Origin: Candidatus Sericytochromatia bacterium
GTDB lineage: Bacteria > Cyanobacteriota > Sericytochromatia > UBA7694
Assembly: GCA_018780035.1 (NCBI GenBank)
Contig: JADMKE010000037.1
Span: 1-64,000 of the forward strand
Length of the DNA: 64,000 nt
Reading direction: 5' to 3'
Shown here: positions 24,057 to 33,163 of the stretch, one piece after another
Layout of the letters: every line of letters starts with the position of its first letter
Numbering within the stretch: the first letter of the stretch is position 1
The notes under the pieces: generated by a model
Databases searched by the model: none
What the model was told of the DNA's origin: nothing
What the model saw: only the letters and a program-made list of their open reading frames with translations
Program-made: the position numbers and the translations under genes

Positions 24057-25559
24057 ATGGCGACCACAAACGAAGATATCCGTGAACTGCAAGAAGACGT
24101 GAGTGCGTCGCCCTATTACAACGCCGATATGGCTCCCACAACGCGGGCCGAGCGCAAATGGGGTACCCGCGATATCGCGGCACTCTGGATTTCGATGTCG
24201 GCCTGTGTGCCCACCTATATGCTGGCCTCTTCACTGATCGAGCAGGGCATGAGCTGGATTCAGGCCGTGATCACGATCTTCCTCGGCAATGTGATTGTGC
24301 TCCTGCCGATGATCCTCAATGCCCATGCCGGAACCAAATACGGCATTCCCTTTCCGGTCTATTGCCGCGCCGCGTTTGGCATTTTGGGGGCCAATATTCC
24401 GGCGCTTTTGCGGGCCCTGGTGGCCTGTGGTTGGTTTGGCATTCAGGCCTGGATTGGCGGCTGGGCGATTTACAAAATGCTCGAAGTCTACAATCCCAGT
24501 TGGGCCCAATTGCCGAAGTTTTTTCTGGGCATCAGCCTGCCCCAATTGATCTGCTTTTTGTTTTTCTGGGCGATCAATATGTATGTGATTTACAAAGGCA
24601 TTGACTCGATTCGGGTGCTGTTGAATATCAAAGCCCCGCTCTTGATTTTGCTGGGGCTGGCATTGCTGGCCTGGGCCTATGTGGCGGCTGGCGGGTTTGG
24701 CTCGATGTTTTCCAAACCCTCGGCCTTTGCCGAGGGCCAAGCCAAAGCAGGGCAATTCTGGGTCTTTTTCTTTCCGGCTCTGACGGCCATGGTCGGCTTT
24801 TGGGCCACCCTCTCGTTGAATATTCCCGACTTTACCCGCTACGCCTATTCGCAAAAATCTCAGATCCTGGGGCAGGCGATTGGTTTGCCGCCCACAATGG
24901 GGCTTTACTCCTTTATTGGCGTGGCCGTGACCTCTGCTACCGTGGAGATCTATGGCAAAGCCATTTGGGACCCGGTTGAATTGCTGGCCCGTTTTACCCA
25001 TCCGGTGGTGGTGGTGATTGCCATGCTCTCATTGGGCATTGCTACCTTGGCCACCAATATTGCCGCCAATGTGGTCAGTCCCGCCAACGACTTTGCCCAT
25101 CTCTGGCCCGAAAAAATCACCTTTCGGATTGGGGGGTATATCACGGGCGTGATTGGCATTTTGATTCAGCCCTGGAAATTGGTCTCGGATCCCACAGGCT
25201 ATATCTTTAAATGGCTGGTGGCCTATTCTTCTCTGCTGGGCTCGATTGGCGGCATTTTGATTGCCGATTATTTCTTGATTCGCAAAACCGAATTGGATTT
25301 GGAAGGGCTCTATCGCAAAGAGGGGCCCTATTGGTATGGCGGGGGCTTTAACCCCAAGGCGGTGATTGCGCTGGTGTTGGGGATTGTGCCTTGTATTCCG
25401 GGCTTTCTTGGCACGATTGGCATGCTCAAAGTCGCCCCCGTCTGGATCCAGATGTACAATTACGCTTGGTTTATCAGCTTTGGGATTTCGTTTGCGCTCT
25501 ATGCCATCTTGATGAAAATGGGCGCTCCCACGCAGGCCTTGGCCAGCGCAGAGGCCTGA
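24057..25559 (+). CDS. NCS1-family nucleobase/hydantoin-type permease
   Basis: 500 residues with about 12 hydrophobic segments. NCS1 transporters import purines, cytosine, allantoin or hydantoins with H+ or Na+. Family signatures are GTRDIAALWISMSACVPTYM in the first helix region, GIPFPVYCRAAFGILGANIP near 95-115, FWATLSLNIPDFTRYA near 250, and NIAANVVSPANDF near 340. The ATG at 24057 is preferred over GTG 24042 because GAGGG lies about 8 bases before it. The downstream small Cys-rich gene overlaps the stop (TGATG). No nucleobase catabolic gene is adjacent, so the substrate is open. Confidence 0.92.
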   Translation: MATTNEDIRELQEDVSASPYYNADMAPTTRAERKWGTRDIAALWISMSACVPTYMLASSLIEQGMSWIQAVITIFLGNVIVLLPMILNAHAGTKYGIPFPVYCRAAFGILGANIPALLRALVACGWFGIQAWIGGWAIYKMLEVYNPSWAQLPKFFLGISLPQLICFLFFWAINMYVIYKGIDSIRVLLNIKAPLLILLGLALLAWAYVAAGGFGSMFSKPSAFAEGQAKAGQFWVFFFPALTAMVGFWATLSLNIPDFTRYAYSQKSQILGQAIGLPPTMGLYSFIGVAVTSATVEIYGKAIWDPVELLARFTHPVVVVIAMLSLGIATLATNIAANVVSPANDFAHLWPEKITFRIGGYITGVIGILIQPWKLVSDPTGYIFKWLVAYSSLLGSIGGILIADYFLIRKTELDLEGLYRKEGPYWYGGGFNPKAVIALVLGIVPCIPGFLGTIGMLKVAPVWIQMYNYAWFISFGISFALYAILMKMGAPTQALASAEA

Positions 25560-25927
25560 TGGCATTGGGGCTGGGTTTCTCGGGCTTGCTTTTGATTGGG
25601 CTTTGGGCGTCGGCAGGGCCTATTCCCGCTGAGCCGGTGTGCCGTTTCCATTGGCAGGGCCAGACCCTCTATCTCAGTGGGCAAAACCCTGATGTTCAAC
25701 TCGATGCCGCTCTGCTCTGCCAAGGTGATCCGTCGGTGGATTATGGCTCTTGCCAGCCTGTGAACTCCGATTGTGCCCGCTCAGCCGAGCGCAACTGTGT
25801 CTACGAACATCGGCAGGTTTCGCTGCGCAAGGCCACCCATTTGCGCTGTCTGATTCGTGAAGGCCCTTTGCGCGGGGCGGTTTATGGGCGTTTGCGCTTG
25901 GATCGCAAAGGCAAAAAGCCCGGTTAA
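25559..25927 (+). CDS. Small exported Cys-rich protein
   Basis: 122 residues with an N-terminal hydrophobic segment (about 3-19) that looks like a signal peptide or anchor. Six Cys occur in the remainder (VCRF, LLCQ, GSCQ, SDCA, RNCV, LRCL), enough for three disulfides. The C-terminus is basic (RLRLDRKGKKPG). The start overlaps the permease stop, so translation is coupled. The family is not recognised, and it could be a periplasmic accessory to either flanking transporter. Confidence 0.6.
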   Translation: MALGLGFSGLLLIGLWASAGPIPAEPVCRFHWQGQTLYLSGQNPDVQLDAALLCQGDPSVDYGSCQPVNSDCARSAERNCVYEHRQVSLRKATHLRCLIREGPLRGAVYGRLRLDRKGKKPG

Positions 25928-25956
25928 TTTGGTTCGAGAGGGGGATGTAGAAGCCT

Positions 25957-27342
25957 ATGTTGGGTATTTTCGGGATTTTTCTGTCTTTGGCGCTTTTAAT
26001 TTATTTGGCCTATCGCGGGTTGAGTGTGTTGGTGTTGGCGCCACTGCTGGCGCTGCTGGCCGTGCTGATGAATGGGGGTGTGCCCCTGCTGGCCAGTTAT
26101 ACCGAAGTCTTTATGAAACACTTTGCCGGGTATGCCAAAGCTTATTTCCCGCTGTTTTTGCTGGGGGCGATCTTTGGCAAAATCATGGACGACTCAGGGG
26201 CTGCACGTTCGATTGCACATATGATCGCCCAGCAATTGGGCCGCCAGCGCGCCGTGCTGGCGATTGTGCTGGCCTGTGCGTTGCTGACCTATGGCGGGGT
26301 CTCGCTCTTTGTTGTGGCCTTTGCGGTCTTTCCGATTGCTGCGGCTCTGTTTCGCGAGGCCCAGATTCCCAAGCGTTTGATTCCTGGGACCATTGCCCTG
26401 GGGTCGTTTACCTTTACCATGACCGCTTTGCCCGGCTCGCCCCAGATTCAAAATGCGATTCCGATGAAATTCTTTGGTACCACAGCCTATGCGGCACCGA
26501 TTATTGGGATTGTCAGTGGGTTGATTATTTTTATCGGCGGCATGATTTGGCTGAATTTTCGCGTCAAACAGGCCGCGGTCAAAGGCGAGCGCTTTGGCAC
26601 GGGGCCTTTGCCCGAATTGGCGCCCCCGTCCACCCACAGCCAGCCCCACTCGCCTGCTTTGCTGGCCCTGCTGCCGATTTTTGTGGTGCTGGTCTTGAAT
26701 TTTGTCTTTTCGCAATATGTCTTTCCCAGTCAAGATGCAAGTTATCTGGCCAAAGCACCTTACGAAACCAATCTCAAAACCGTGATTGGTCAGTGGAGTC
26801 TGATCTGTGCCGTCTCGGCCGGGATTGTCACGGCTTTGCTTTTGCAGTTTCGCTATATTGCCAGCATTCGTGAGAGCTTGAATCAAGGGGCTTTGGGTTC
26901 GCTGCTCGCGATTGCCAATACCTGTTCAGAGGTCGGCTATGGCAATTTGATCGCCACTTTGCCGGCTTTTGTGATTATTCAAAATGCCATGTTGGGGGTT
27001 TCCAGCAACCCGTTGATTGCGGAAGCCATATCCATCAGTGCCTTGGCGGGGATCACCGGTTCTGCTTCGGGGGGCATGAGCATTGCCCTGAATATCTTGG
27101 GCGAGCGCTACCTCGAAATGGCCCAGGCCACAGGCATCAATCCCCAGGCTTTGCACCGGGTGGCGGCGATTGCTTGCGGCAGTCTCGATACCTTGCCCCA
27201 CAATGGGGCTGTTATTACTCTCTTGGCGATCTGTGGCCTGAGCCACCGCGAATCGTATGCGGATATTGGCATGGTGGCGGTGGTCATTCCCCTGCTGGCG
27301 ACGATTGCGGCGGTGATTCTGGGTTCATTTGGCGTGGTTTAA
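25957..27342 (+). CDS. GntP-family permease
   Basis: 461 residues with about 12 membrane segments. GntP-family members carry gluconate, fructuronate, 3-hydroxybutyrate or related acids with H+. Visible features include FPLFLLGAIFGKIMDDSGAA (about 65-84), the ALLTYGGVSLFVVAFAVFPIA region, TMTALPGSPQIQNAIP (about 150-165), and near the C-terminus GSASGGMSIAL and CGSLDTLPHNGAVITLL. It is co-directional with the NCS1 and Cys-rich genes (29-base gap). A CoA-transferase gene converges on it, with stop codons overlapping by 4 bases. The pairing hints at uptake and CoA activation of a short organic acid (inference). Confidence 0.9.
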   Translation: MLGIFGIFLSLALLIYLAYRGLSVLVLAPLLALLAVLMNGGVPLLASYTEVFMKHFAGYAKAYFPLFLLGAIFGKIMDDSGAARSIAHMIAQQLGRQRAVLAIVLACALLTYGGVSLFVVAFAVFPIAAALFREAQIPKRLIPGTIALGSFTFTMTALPGSPQIQNAIPMKFFGTTAYAAPIIGIVSGLIIFIGGMIWLNFRVKQAAVKGERFGTGPLPELAPPSTHSQPHSPALLALLPIFVVLVLNFVFSQYVFPSQDASYLAKAPYETNLKTVIGQWSLICAVSAGIVTALLLQFRYIASIRESLNQGALGSLLAIANTCSEVGYGNLIATLPAFVIIQNAMLGVSSNPLIAEAISISALAGITGSASGGMSIALNILGERYLEMAQATGINPQALHRVAAIACGSLDTLPHNGAVITLLAICGLSHRESYADIGMVAVVIPLLATIAAVILGSFGVV

Positions 27343-29276
27343 TTTTCAGCGGTGTCCAGGTCTGAAAGGGCCTCGCGAGCCTCGGCAAAACCTGGATAAA
27401 CAGGGGTGTTGACGGCTTTAAAGCGCTGTCCGAGTTGGCGCCGGAAAAAGGCCTGGGTCGAATAGCGGGTCGAAGACAAAAAGAACTGCTCTTGGTTGTA
27501 TTGGATCATGTCCAAAAAAGCCTTTTCTTGGCTGGGATTGAGGTTAAAATTGTCGTAATTGACGATCACATTGACCTTGTGTCCGAGGCCCGAAAAGAGC
27601 TTGCGCAAATAGCTGCTGAGCTGGTGCATGTCGAATTCATTCTCGATCTGCAGGCCTTCAAAATTGGCGTAAAAGAGCTTGCTCTGGGGCTCGTAATGAA
27701 AGCGGTCGCGTAGTGGAATGGTGGCGCGCTCACGCAGGCCCATCTCCACTGTTTTAAACAGCCTTACATCCATTTCTTTGGGTTTGCCCGGCAGATGTGG
27801 TGCAAAGCCCATCTGGGCCAGAATATCCCGCTCCAAATCGAGACCGGGGGCGATCTCGGTCAGGGTCAGGCCTTCGGGGCGCAGCTCAAACACCGCCCGC
27901 TCGGTGATATACCTGACTTTTTGGCCTTTTTCCAGTGCATATTGCCCGTTGAAGGTCAAATGGGACACCGCTTCGACAAATTTCTGACCGCTGCCCTCTT
28001 TGAGGATCTTTAAGCGGTTGCCACTGATTTCGAGCTGGGCGCGGGAATTAAAGGTGCCCAAAAAATAGACCTCGCGGGCATTTTGGCTGATATTAATAAA
28101 ACCACCCGCGCCCGCCAATTTACCCCCAAAGCGGCTGACATTGACATTGCCTGCTTTGTCGACCTCTGCCAAACCCAAAAAGGCCTGATCGAGGCCGCCG
28201 CCGTCGTAAAAGTCGAATTGGGCAGGTTGGTCGATAATCGCGGAGGCATTGGCTACAGCCCCAAAGCTTTTGCCGCCCGCGGGAATGCCACCAATCCCTC
28301 CGGGCTCGACGGTCAGAGTAATGTATTCCAGCACATCTTCTTCTTGGGCCACCGCCGCCACGCCTTCGGGCATGCCGATGCCCAAATTGACCACTGCGTT
28401 CATTTTGAGTTCCAGGGCCGCCCGCCGGGCGATGATCTTGCGCTCGTTCAGGGGCAGTGTGGCCAGCCCTTTGGCGCCGACGCGGATCTCGCCCGTATAG
28501 GCTGGGTTGTATTGCTCGGCAAAGGTCTGCCAATGGTTTTCAGGCTGGGCCACCACCACACAGTCCACCAAAATACCGGGAATTTTGATCATTTGCGGAT
28601 GCAAGTGGTGGCGCTCGGTCATGCGCTCAACCTGCACAATCACAATCCCACCTGAATTTTTGACGGCCTGGGCAATTGCCAGACTCTCTAAGCTCAGGGC
28701 CTCTTTTTCGCAGGAGATATTGCCCTCTTGATCCGAAGTGGTGCCGCGCAGCAGGGCCACGGTCAGGGGGAATGCCGGGAAAAACAAATACGCTTGGCCT
28801 TTGAGGGTCAGCAATTCAACCCGATCTGTGTGGGTGATGTCGTTGAGTTTGCCGCCGCCGTTGCGCGGATCGACAAAGGTGTGCAGACCCACGTGGGTGA
28901 TCGTGCCCGGTTTGCCTGCCGCAATATCGCGAAAGAGATGTGAGACCACCCCCTGGGGGAAATTATAGGCCTCGATCTTGTTGGTCAAAGCGAGATCCGC
29001 GAGTTTGGGCACGAGTCCCCAATGGGCACCAATCACACACTTTACAAGGCCTTCATGGGCCAAATGATTCAGCCCTTTGTCTTTGCCATCGCCCTGCCCG
29101 GCGGCATAAACCAGGTTGAGATTGCGCGGGCAGCCACTGGCCAAAAAGCGTTTTTCCAAAGCGATGGCCAATTCTTCGGCAAAGCCACTGCCGACAAAAC
29201 CGCCTGTCACCACCGTATCTCCATCGGCGATCAGGGCCATGGCTGCTTCTGCGGAAACCTGTTTGTTGCGCTGCAT
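27339..29276 (-). CDS. Acyl-CoA:acetate/3-ketoacid CoA-transferase with C-terminal extension
   Basis: 645 residues with fused alpha and beta subunits, as in YdiF-type class I CoA-transferases. Alpha-half motif GGFVGSGFAEEL (about 25-36) is near the N-terminus. The beta-half catalytic Glu lies in TVEPGGIGGIPAGG, with LGIGMPEGVA before it. YdiF-type proteins are about 520-530 residues, so the last ~115 are extra (after ILAQMGFAPHLP), with a predominantly helical C-terminal tail around MIQYNQEQFFLSSTRYSTQ. The reaction moves CoA between acyl-CoA and a free acid such as acetoacetate or acetate. It converges on the GntP permease gene. Confidence 0.9.
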   Translation of the reverse strand: MQRNKQVSAEAAMALIADGDTVVTGGFVGSGFAEELAIALEKRFLASGCPRNLNLVYAAGQGDGKDKGLNHLAHEGLVKCVIGAHWGLVPKLADLALTNKIEAYNFPQGVVSHLFRDIAAGKPGTITHVGLHTFVDPRNGGGKLNDITHTDRVELLTLKGQAYLFFPAFPLTVALLRGTTSDQEGNISCEKEALSLESLAIAQAVKNSGGIVIVQVERMTERHHLHPQMIKIPGILVDCVVVAQPENHWQTFAEQYNPAYTGEIRVGAKGLATLPLNERKIIARRAALELKMNAVVNLGIGMPEGVAAVAQEEDVLEYITLTVEPGGIGGIPAGGKSFGAVANASAIIDQPAQFDFYDGGGLDQAFLGLAEVDKAGNVNVSRFGGKLAGAGGFINISQNAREVYFLGTFNSRAQLEISGNRLKILKEGSGQKFVEAVSHLTFNGQYALEKGQKVRYITERAVFELRPEGLTLTEIAPGLDLERDILAQMGFAPHLPGKPKEMDVRLFKTVEMGLRERATIPLRDRFHYEPQSKLFYANFEGLQIENEFDMHQLSSYLRKLFSGLGHKVNVIVNYDNFNLNPSQEKAFLDMIQYNQEQFFLSSTRYSTQAFFRRQLGQRFKAVNTPVYPGFAEAREALSDLDTAEN

Positions 29277-29502
29277 ATATGGTGTTTACCCCTGGCTTTT
29301 TTTTACAGTTTAAACCCAGACCGAGTGCCTGTACACTGCCTGAACACCGCGCAAAGCAAATCTTATCGCTCAAACTCCTACCCGTTTTGGCAAAAGATCT
29401 GCTATTCTGATCTCAAACGTCATTTCCCAACTTTCGGGTTATTATTTTTGTGTCTTTGCTCTGCTCAGAGATCAAATCTTCGGCTTTGTCTCTGGTTTGC
29501 TT

Positions 29503-29531
29503 TTGACGCGTCCCCGATTTTGTGATATAGT
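29503..29531 (+). promoter_or_regulatory. Promoter of rpmB-rpmG
   Basis: TTGACG (29503-29508), a 17-base spacer and TATAGT (29526-29531), which also has an extended TGA just before it. The predicted start is near 29538, about 35 bases ahead of rpmB. Confidence 0.7.
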
Positions 29532-29572
29532 GTTAACTTCAATTAAAAGAAATATTAAAGGACCGATGCATC

Positions 29573-29812
29573 ATGAGAGCATGTGACATTTCCGGAAAGA
29601 AATACAACAATGCCAACCGGGTCAGCCACTCCAACCGGAAGACCAAGCATCGTCAGCAAGCCAACCTGCAGTGGAAGCGGTTCTGGATTCCCGAAGAAAA
29701 GCGCTGGGTGCGTCTGCGTGTTTCCACCAAGGTGATCAAAACCATTACCAAATATGGTTTGCTGTCTACGATTCGCCGGTATGGGGCCAATGCCGCCCTG
29801 GTTCAAAAATAA
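29573..29812 (+). CDS. rpmB: 50S ribosomal protein L28
   Basis: 79 residues, normal for L28. The N-terminal CDISGKKYNNANRVSHSNRKT motif and the C-terminal basic VIKTITKYGLLSTIRRYG segment are family signatures. Only one Cys is present, so this is a zinc-free form. AAAGGA sits 9 bases before the ATG. rpmG follows 39 bases downstream, an arrangement common in bacteria, and a terminator closes the pair. Confidence 0.97.
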   Translation: MRACDISGKKYNNANRVSHSNRKTKHRQQANLQWKRFWIPEEKRWVRLRVSTKVIKTITKYGLLSTIRRYGANAALVQK

Positions 29813-29851
29813 CAGGCCCACGCCTCAACCCACTGAAAGGAAACGCAAATC

Positions 29852-30013
29852 ATGGCTAAAGCAGCAGCCCGTCTGCAGATCAAACTGAAAAGCAGCGAAA
29901 GTCATTTCTATTATTACACCATGAAAAACAAGCGCAACACGCCCGATCGTATGGAGCTTCGCAAATACGATCCCGTTTTGCGTCGGCACGTCAACTTCAA
30001 AGAAGAAAAATAG
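29852..30013 (+). CDS. rpmG: 50S ribosomal protein L33
   Basis: 53 residues, the usual size for L33. Family features are ARLQIKLKSSES, HFYYYTMKNKRNTPDRMELRK and the ending KYDPVLRRHVNFKEEK. No Cys is present, so it is the zinc-independent form. GAAAGGAAA precedes the ATG. It is too short to be obvious among larger frames, but the sequence is unmistakable and the position after rpmB is typical. Confidence 0.96.
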   Translation: MAKAAARLQIKLKSSESHFYYYTMKNKRNTPDRMELRKYDPVLRRHVNFKEEK

Positions 30014-30032
30014 CCCCGTTTTTCATTTTTAG

Positions 30033-30066
30033 ACCGGCTCTGAGTCTTGCTCAAAGCCGGTTTTTT
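30033..30066 (+). terminator. Terminator after rpmB-rpmG
   Basis: A 12-bp stem with one mismatch (ACCGGCTCTGAG with CTCAAAGCCGGT), a 5-base loop, then TTTTTT. Placed 20 bases after rpmG. Confidence 0.85.
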
Positions 30067-30075
30067 GCTTTGAAA

Positions 30076-31158
30076 TCACACAGCAGGAGTTGCCGCTTCA
30101 GACTCTAAAAAGCGTTTAAAGCGGTTCTTGTCATGGGCTTTGACATAGGCTTCCTGGGGTTCAATCAAGCCTGCTGCCAGTTTTTCTTCAATGGCCTGAT
30201 CCATTGTTACCATGCCCTCTCTGCGGGCAGTTTGCATGATCGAGGGAATTTGAAAGGTTTTACCTTCGCGCAGCAGATTGGCCACTGCAGAGGTGCCGAC
30301 CAAAATTTCCTGTACCGCAATTCGGCCTCCCCCTTTCTTTTTGAGCAATTGTTGGGCCACAACCCCTTTCAGGCTGTCTCCGAGCATGGCCCGGATTTGT
30401 TCCTGCGCTTCGGTTGGAAATGCGTCAATCAGGCGATCAATCGTCTTGGGAGCAGAGGAGGAGTGCAGAGTTCCAAAGACAAGGTGGCCAGTCTCAGCAG
30501 CTGTGATCGCCAGTTCAATCGTTTCCAAATCGCGCATTTCCCCCACCAAAATCACGTCGGGGTCTTCACGCAGCGCTGCCCGCAGAGCGGCAGCAAAACT
30601 TTTGGTGTTTTTGCCCACTTCACGTTGGTTGACCAGGCCTTTTTTGCTCCAGTGTACAAATTCAATCGGATCTTCAATTGTGAGAATATGGTCGGCGCGG
30701 TGGCTATTGACATAATCGATCATCGCGGCCAGGGTCGTGGATTTTCCCGAGCCTCCCGCCCCTGTGATTAAAACCAAGCCTTTGTGCAAACGGCAAAAAT
30801 TCTCGGTCATAACCTTGGGCAGACCCAATTCCTCTGCATTTAAAATTCGCGAGGGAATGCTCCTAAAAACACCCCCAATTCCCTTGCGGTCAATAAAGAT
30901 ATTCGCGCGAAAGCGTACGCCGAGTTCGTCAACACTGTAGGCAAAGTCCAGATCGTTGGTGGCTTCAAAGTTGGTGCGCTGAGCATCGCTGAGAATTTCA
31001 TATAAGAGCAGCTTATTGTGCTCATGATCGATGTGTTTTTGACCCAGTGGGTGCAACTCTCCATTGATGCGGAGCATGGGAGGATTGTCGGGAGAGAGAT
31101 GCAGATCTGACGCCCCTTTCTCCACCATTGCCTTAAAAAGCGAATCAATTTTGGCCAT
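30076..31158 (-). CDS. pilT: PilT/PilU-type twitching motility ATPase
   Basis: 360 residues of the type IV pilus retraction ATPase family. Walker A is GAGGSGKST (about 133-141). The Asp box is ILTIEDPIEF, Walker B VILVGEMRD, and the His box TGHLVFGTLHS. The N-terminal part begins with GASDLHLSP, typical of PilT. The P-loop GAGGSGKS differs from the more usual GPTGSGKS but keeps all essential residues. The ATG at 31158 with GAGGAGGA upstream is preferred over a longer frame from 31293. It is isolated from other pil genes, so PilT and PilU cannot be separated with certainty. Confidence 0.93.
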   Translation of the reverse strand: MAKIDSLFKAMVEKGASDLHLSPDNPPMLRINGELHPLGQKHIDHEHNKLLLYEILSDAQRTNFEATNDLDFAYSVDELGVRFRANIFIDRKGIGGVFRSIPSRILNAEELGLPKVMTENFCRLHKGLVLITGAGGSGKSTTLAAMIDYVNSHRADHILTIEDPIEFVHWSKKGLVNQREVGKNTKSFAAALRAALREDPDVILVGEMRDLETIELAITAAETGHLVFGTLHSSSAPKTIDRLIDAFPTEAQEQIRAMLGDSLKGVVAQQLLKKKGGGRIAVQEILVGTSAVANLLREGKTFQIPSIMQTARREGMVTMDQAIEEKLAAGLIEPQEAYVKAHDKNRFKRFLESEAATPAV

Positions 31159-31307
31159 AATGTCCTCCTCGCAAAGTGAGCAGAAGTGACGGCGAGGGGT
31201 TCGGAAAAAGAAGAGATGATGGCGGGAATAAGAGATCAAAGGAAAGGCAAAAAGTAGTGTTTGTTTGAGACGAACGCAGATTTTATTCTGCAATCACTGC
31301 TGATCTT

Positions 31308-31313
31308 ATTATA
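31308..31313 (-). promoter_or_regulatory. Possible -10 for pilT
   Basis: A perfect TATAAT on the minus strand in the pilT-hemW gap. The inferred leader is about 140 bases. The -35 is weak. Confidence 0.3.
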
Positions 31314-31356
31314 AAGCACGGTTGTTTAATTTGATCCCTTTGCTGAGTGAATCTTT

Positions 31357-32514
31357 TTAGAGCTGCGGTTCGAGCAAGGCAGCAAAGACCTCATTGCTGA
31401 GTAAAACAGCCTCAGCAGGCAAACAGAGGCGCTTTCCGTGCCAAATGAGTAGGCCTTTTGCGAGCAGTTCAGGCAGTTCCTTGGGGTAAGCGGCTGCCAA
31501 GCTGCAGCCAAATTCCTGGGCAAAAGCCCGATCATCGACACCCACTTGTAGCAGGCGTAAGCCCAGAATCACGTGCTCGGCAGCGGTGTCTTGCCTGGAT
31601 TGTGCCGCGGTATTTTGCCAGCTCCAGTGCTGGTTTTGGCAATCCTGGTAATAGGTCTTGAGTTGGTCAGAATTGGCATAGCGCCGGTGTTGCCAATAGC
31701 CGTGGGCGCCTACTCCCAAGGCCAAAACCGGTGCGGCTTGCCAGTAGAGGCGGTTGTGCTGAGAGGCCAAGCCGGGCAGGCTCCAATTGGCAATTTCGTA
31801 GTGTTCAAAGCCCTGTTCAGCCAAAAGCTGACAGGCCGTTTCATACATTGCCACTTCGCTCTCTTCGCTGGGGCGCTGCAGTTTTTCAAGCCGTTCGAGT
31901 TGGCCCCAGGTGGTCTTTTCGTGAACCTCCAGGCTGTAGAGCGAGAGGTGGCTGGGATTTAAATCCAGGGCCTGTTTCAAGCTGTCTTGCCAAGCGGCCA
32001 GGGTTTGACCCGGCAGGCCATAGATCAGATCCAGGCTGATATTGTTCAGACCCGCTGCCCGCAACTCTGCCACGCACCTCAAAATATCTGTTGGACTGTG
32101 GCTGCGGCCCGACTGCTGCAATTCGTTGGGCTGAAAACTCTGTACACCCAGACTCACCCGGTTGATACCCAGGGCTTTGCACTGTTCAAAATAGTTCTGA
32201 GAGCCCGTCTCGGGATTGACTTCGAGGGTCCATTCTTGCAAATGGGTTAGGTTGAGTTTCTGGCGCAGGCCCGTGCAGAGCCGCTCCATCTCTGCTTCGT
32301 TTAAGAGTGAAGGGGTTCCTCCGCCCAGATACAGGGTTTTAAGTTGCATCGGCAATGTGCTTAATGCGGCCAATTCCAACTCCAGATGATCCAGGTAACG
32401 GCTGATTTGCCTGCGCTGCTCTAAAACCCGGACCGTAAAATCACAATAAAAACATTTGCGCAGGCAAAAGGGCAGATGCAGGTAGAGGCCTTGGGCTGTG
32501 GTTTGCTGCTTCAT
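31357..32514 (-). CDS. hemW: Radical SAM heme chaperone/coproporphyrinogen-like protein HemW
   Basis: 385 residues. The radical SAM cluster motif CLRKCFYCDF (Cys17, Cys21, Cys24) follows LYLHLPF, as in HemW. TLYLGGGTPSLL is the SAM-binding glycine motif, and GINRVSLGVQSF and DLIYGLPGQT are further signatures. HemW-type proteins bind heme and lack the coproporphyrinogen oxidase activity of HemN; the CxxxCxxC motif not followed by a fourth nearby Cys favours HemW. It is last in a coupled minus-strand series, with an ATGA overlap with the retropepsin-like gene. Confidence 0.93.
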   Translation of the reverse strand: MKQQTTAQGLYLHLPFCLRKCFYCDFTVRVLEQRRQISRYLDHLELELAALSTLPMQLKTLYLGGGTPSLLNEAEMERLCTGLRQKLNLTHLQEWTLEVNPETGSQNYFEQCKALGINRVSLGVQSFQPNELQQSGRSHSPTDILRCVAELRAAGLNNISLDLIYGLPGQTLAAWQDSLKQALDLNPSHLSLYSLEVHEKTTWGQLERLEKLQRPSEESEVAMYETACQLLAEQGFEHYEIANWSLPGLASQHNRLYWQAAPVLALGVGAHGYWQHRRYANSDQLKTYYQDCQNQHWSWQNTAAQSRQDTAAEHVILGLRLLQVGVDDRAFAQEFGCSLAAAYPKELPELLAKGLLIWHGKRLCLPAEAVLLSNEVFAALLEPQL

Positions 32515-32981
32515 GGGCCAGGGAGTGGGCCTGTAAGTGGACCAGGATCGACCAAAAATCCATTTAAACTGCTGCGCCCGAGTAAGACCGAATAATCCAA
32601 ATTGCCACGTTCGGCCAAAGTAAATTCGGCCATGCGCTTTTGGCCCTTGAGCAAAAACGGAATTTTAACCACTTGGCGAAGGGTGGTGCCATGGGCATTG
32701 CGTACAGAAATTTTGCGAATGGTTTGGTTAAAACCGAGTTTGAGTGCCAATTGCTGATCAATACTCGATAGGGTGGCTCCGGTATCGACACGGGCCATCA
32801 GACGCAGGGGCGGTTTGCTCAATAAAATCACGGGTTCCACCGCATGGATCACGGCTTTGCTCTGGCAAGGGTCTGCTGTTTTGGGGGCCGCTGCTGTCTT
32901 GGGGACTGCTTGAGAAGAAACCGGAAGCCATGGGCTTAAGAGGAACAGGCTGACAGCCAGTACTGCTGCAAAAGGCTTCAT
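32511..32981 (-). CDS. Exported retropepsin-like (RimB/PF05618-type) aspartic peptidase domain protein
   Basis: 156 residues with a signal peptide (about 1-24, VSSQA). The single domain has the ARVDTGATLSSID motif (Asp66), a later KIPFLLKGQKR strand, LAERGNLDYSVLLGRSSLNGFLVDP and a Gly/Pro tail. This pattern is that of the family long labelled ATP-dependent zinc protease, which has a retropepsin-like fold. It is periplasmic by inference. It overlaps both neighbours by 4 bases (ATGA). Confidence 0.8.
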   Translation of the reverse strand: MKPFAAVLAVSLFLLSPWLPVSSQAVPKTAAAPKTADPCQSKAVIHAVEPVILLSKPPLRLMARVDTGATLSSIDQQLALKLGFNQTIRKISVRNAHGTTLRQVVKIPFLLKGQKRMAEFTLAERGNLDYSVLLGRSSLNGFLVDPGPLTGPLPGP

Positions 32982-33163
32982 TCGGGTGGTTTGTCTGTTG
33001 CTGTTTGTCCGAGGGGCCGCAAACTTTGGCGCATCAGTAAAACAGTGAGAATGCCCAGCAGCGGCAGTACAAGAAAGGGTACATGTTTAAACAGGCCAGG
33101 AATGGTCAGGCTCAGGCCCACGAAGATCAGCAATAAAATGCCAAAACGCAGCAGGCTTTTCAT
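32978..33163 (-). CDS. Small two-helix membrane protein
   Basis: 61 residues with hydrophobic segments at about 6-24 and 28-45, and a charged C-terminal tail (TATDKPPE). Both ends overlap neighbouring genes by 4 bases, and the frame is kept in a tightly coupled series. That is the main reason to believe it is real. The family is not recognised. Confidence 0.6.
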   Translation of the reverse strand: MKSLLRFGILLLIFVGLSLTIPGLFKHVPFLVLPLLGILTVLLMRQSLRPLGQTATDKPPE

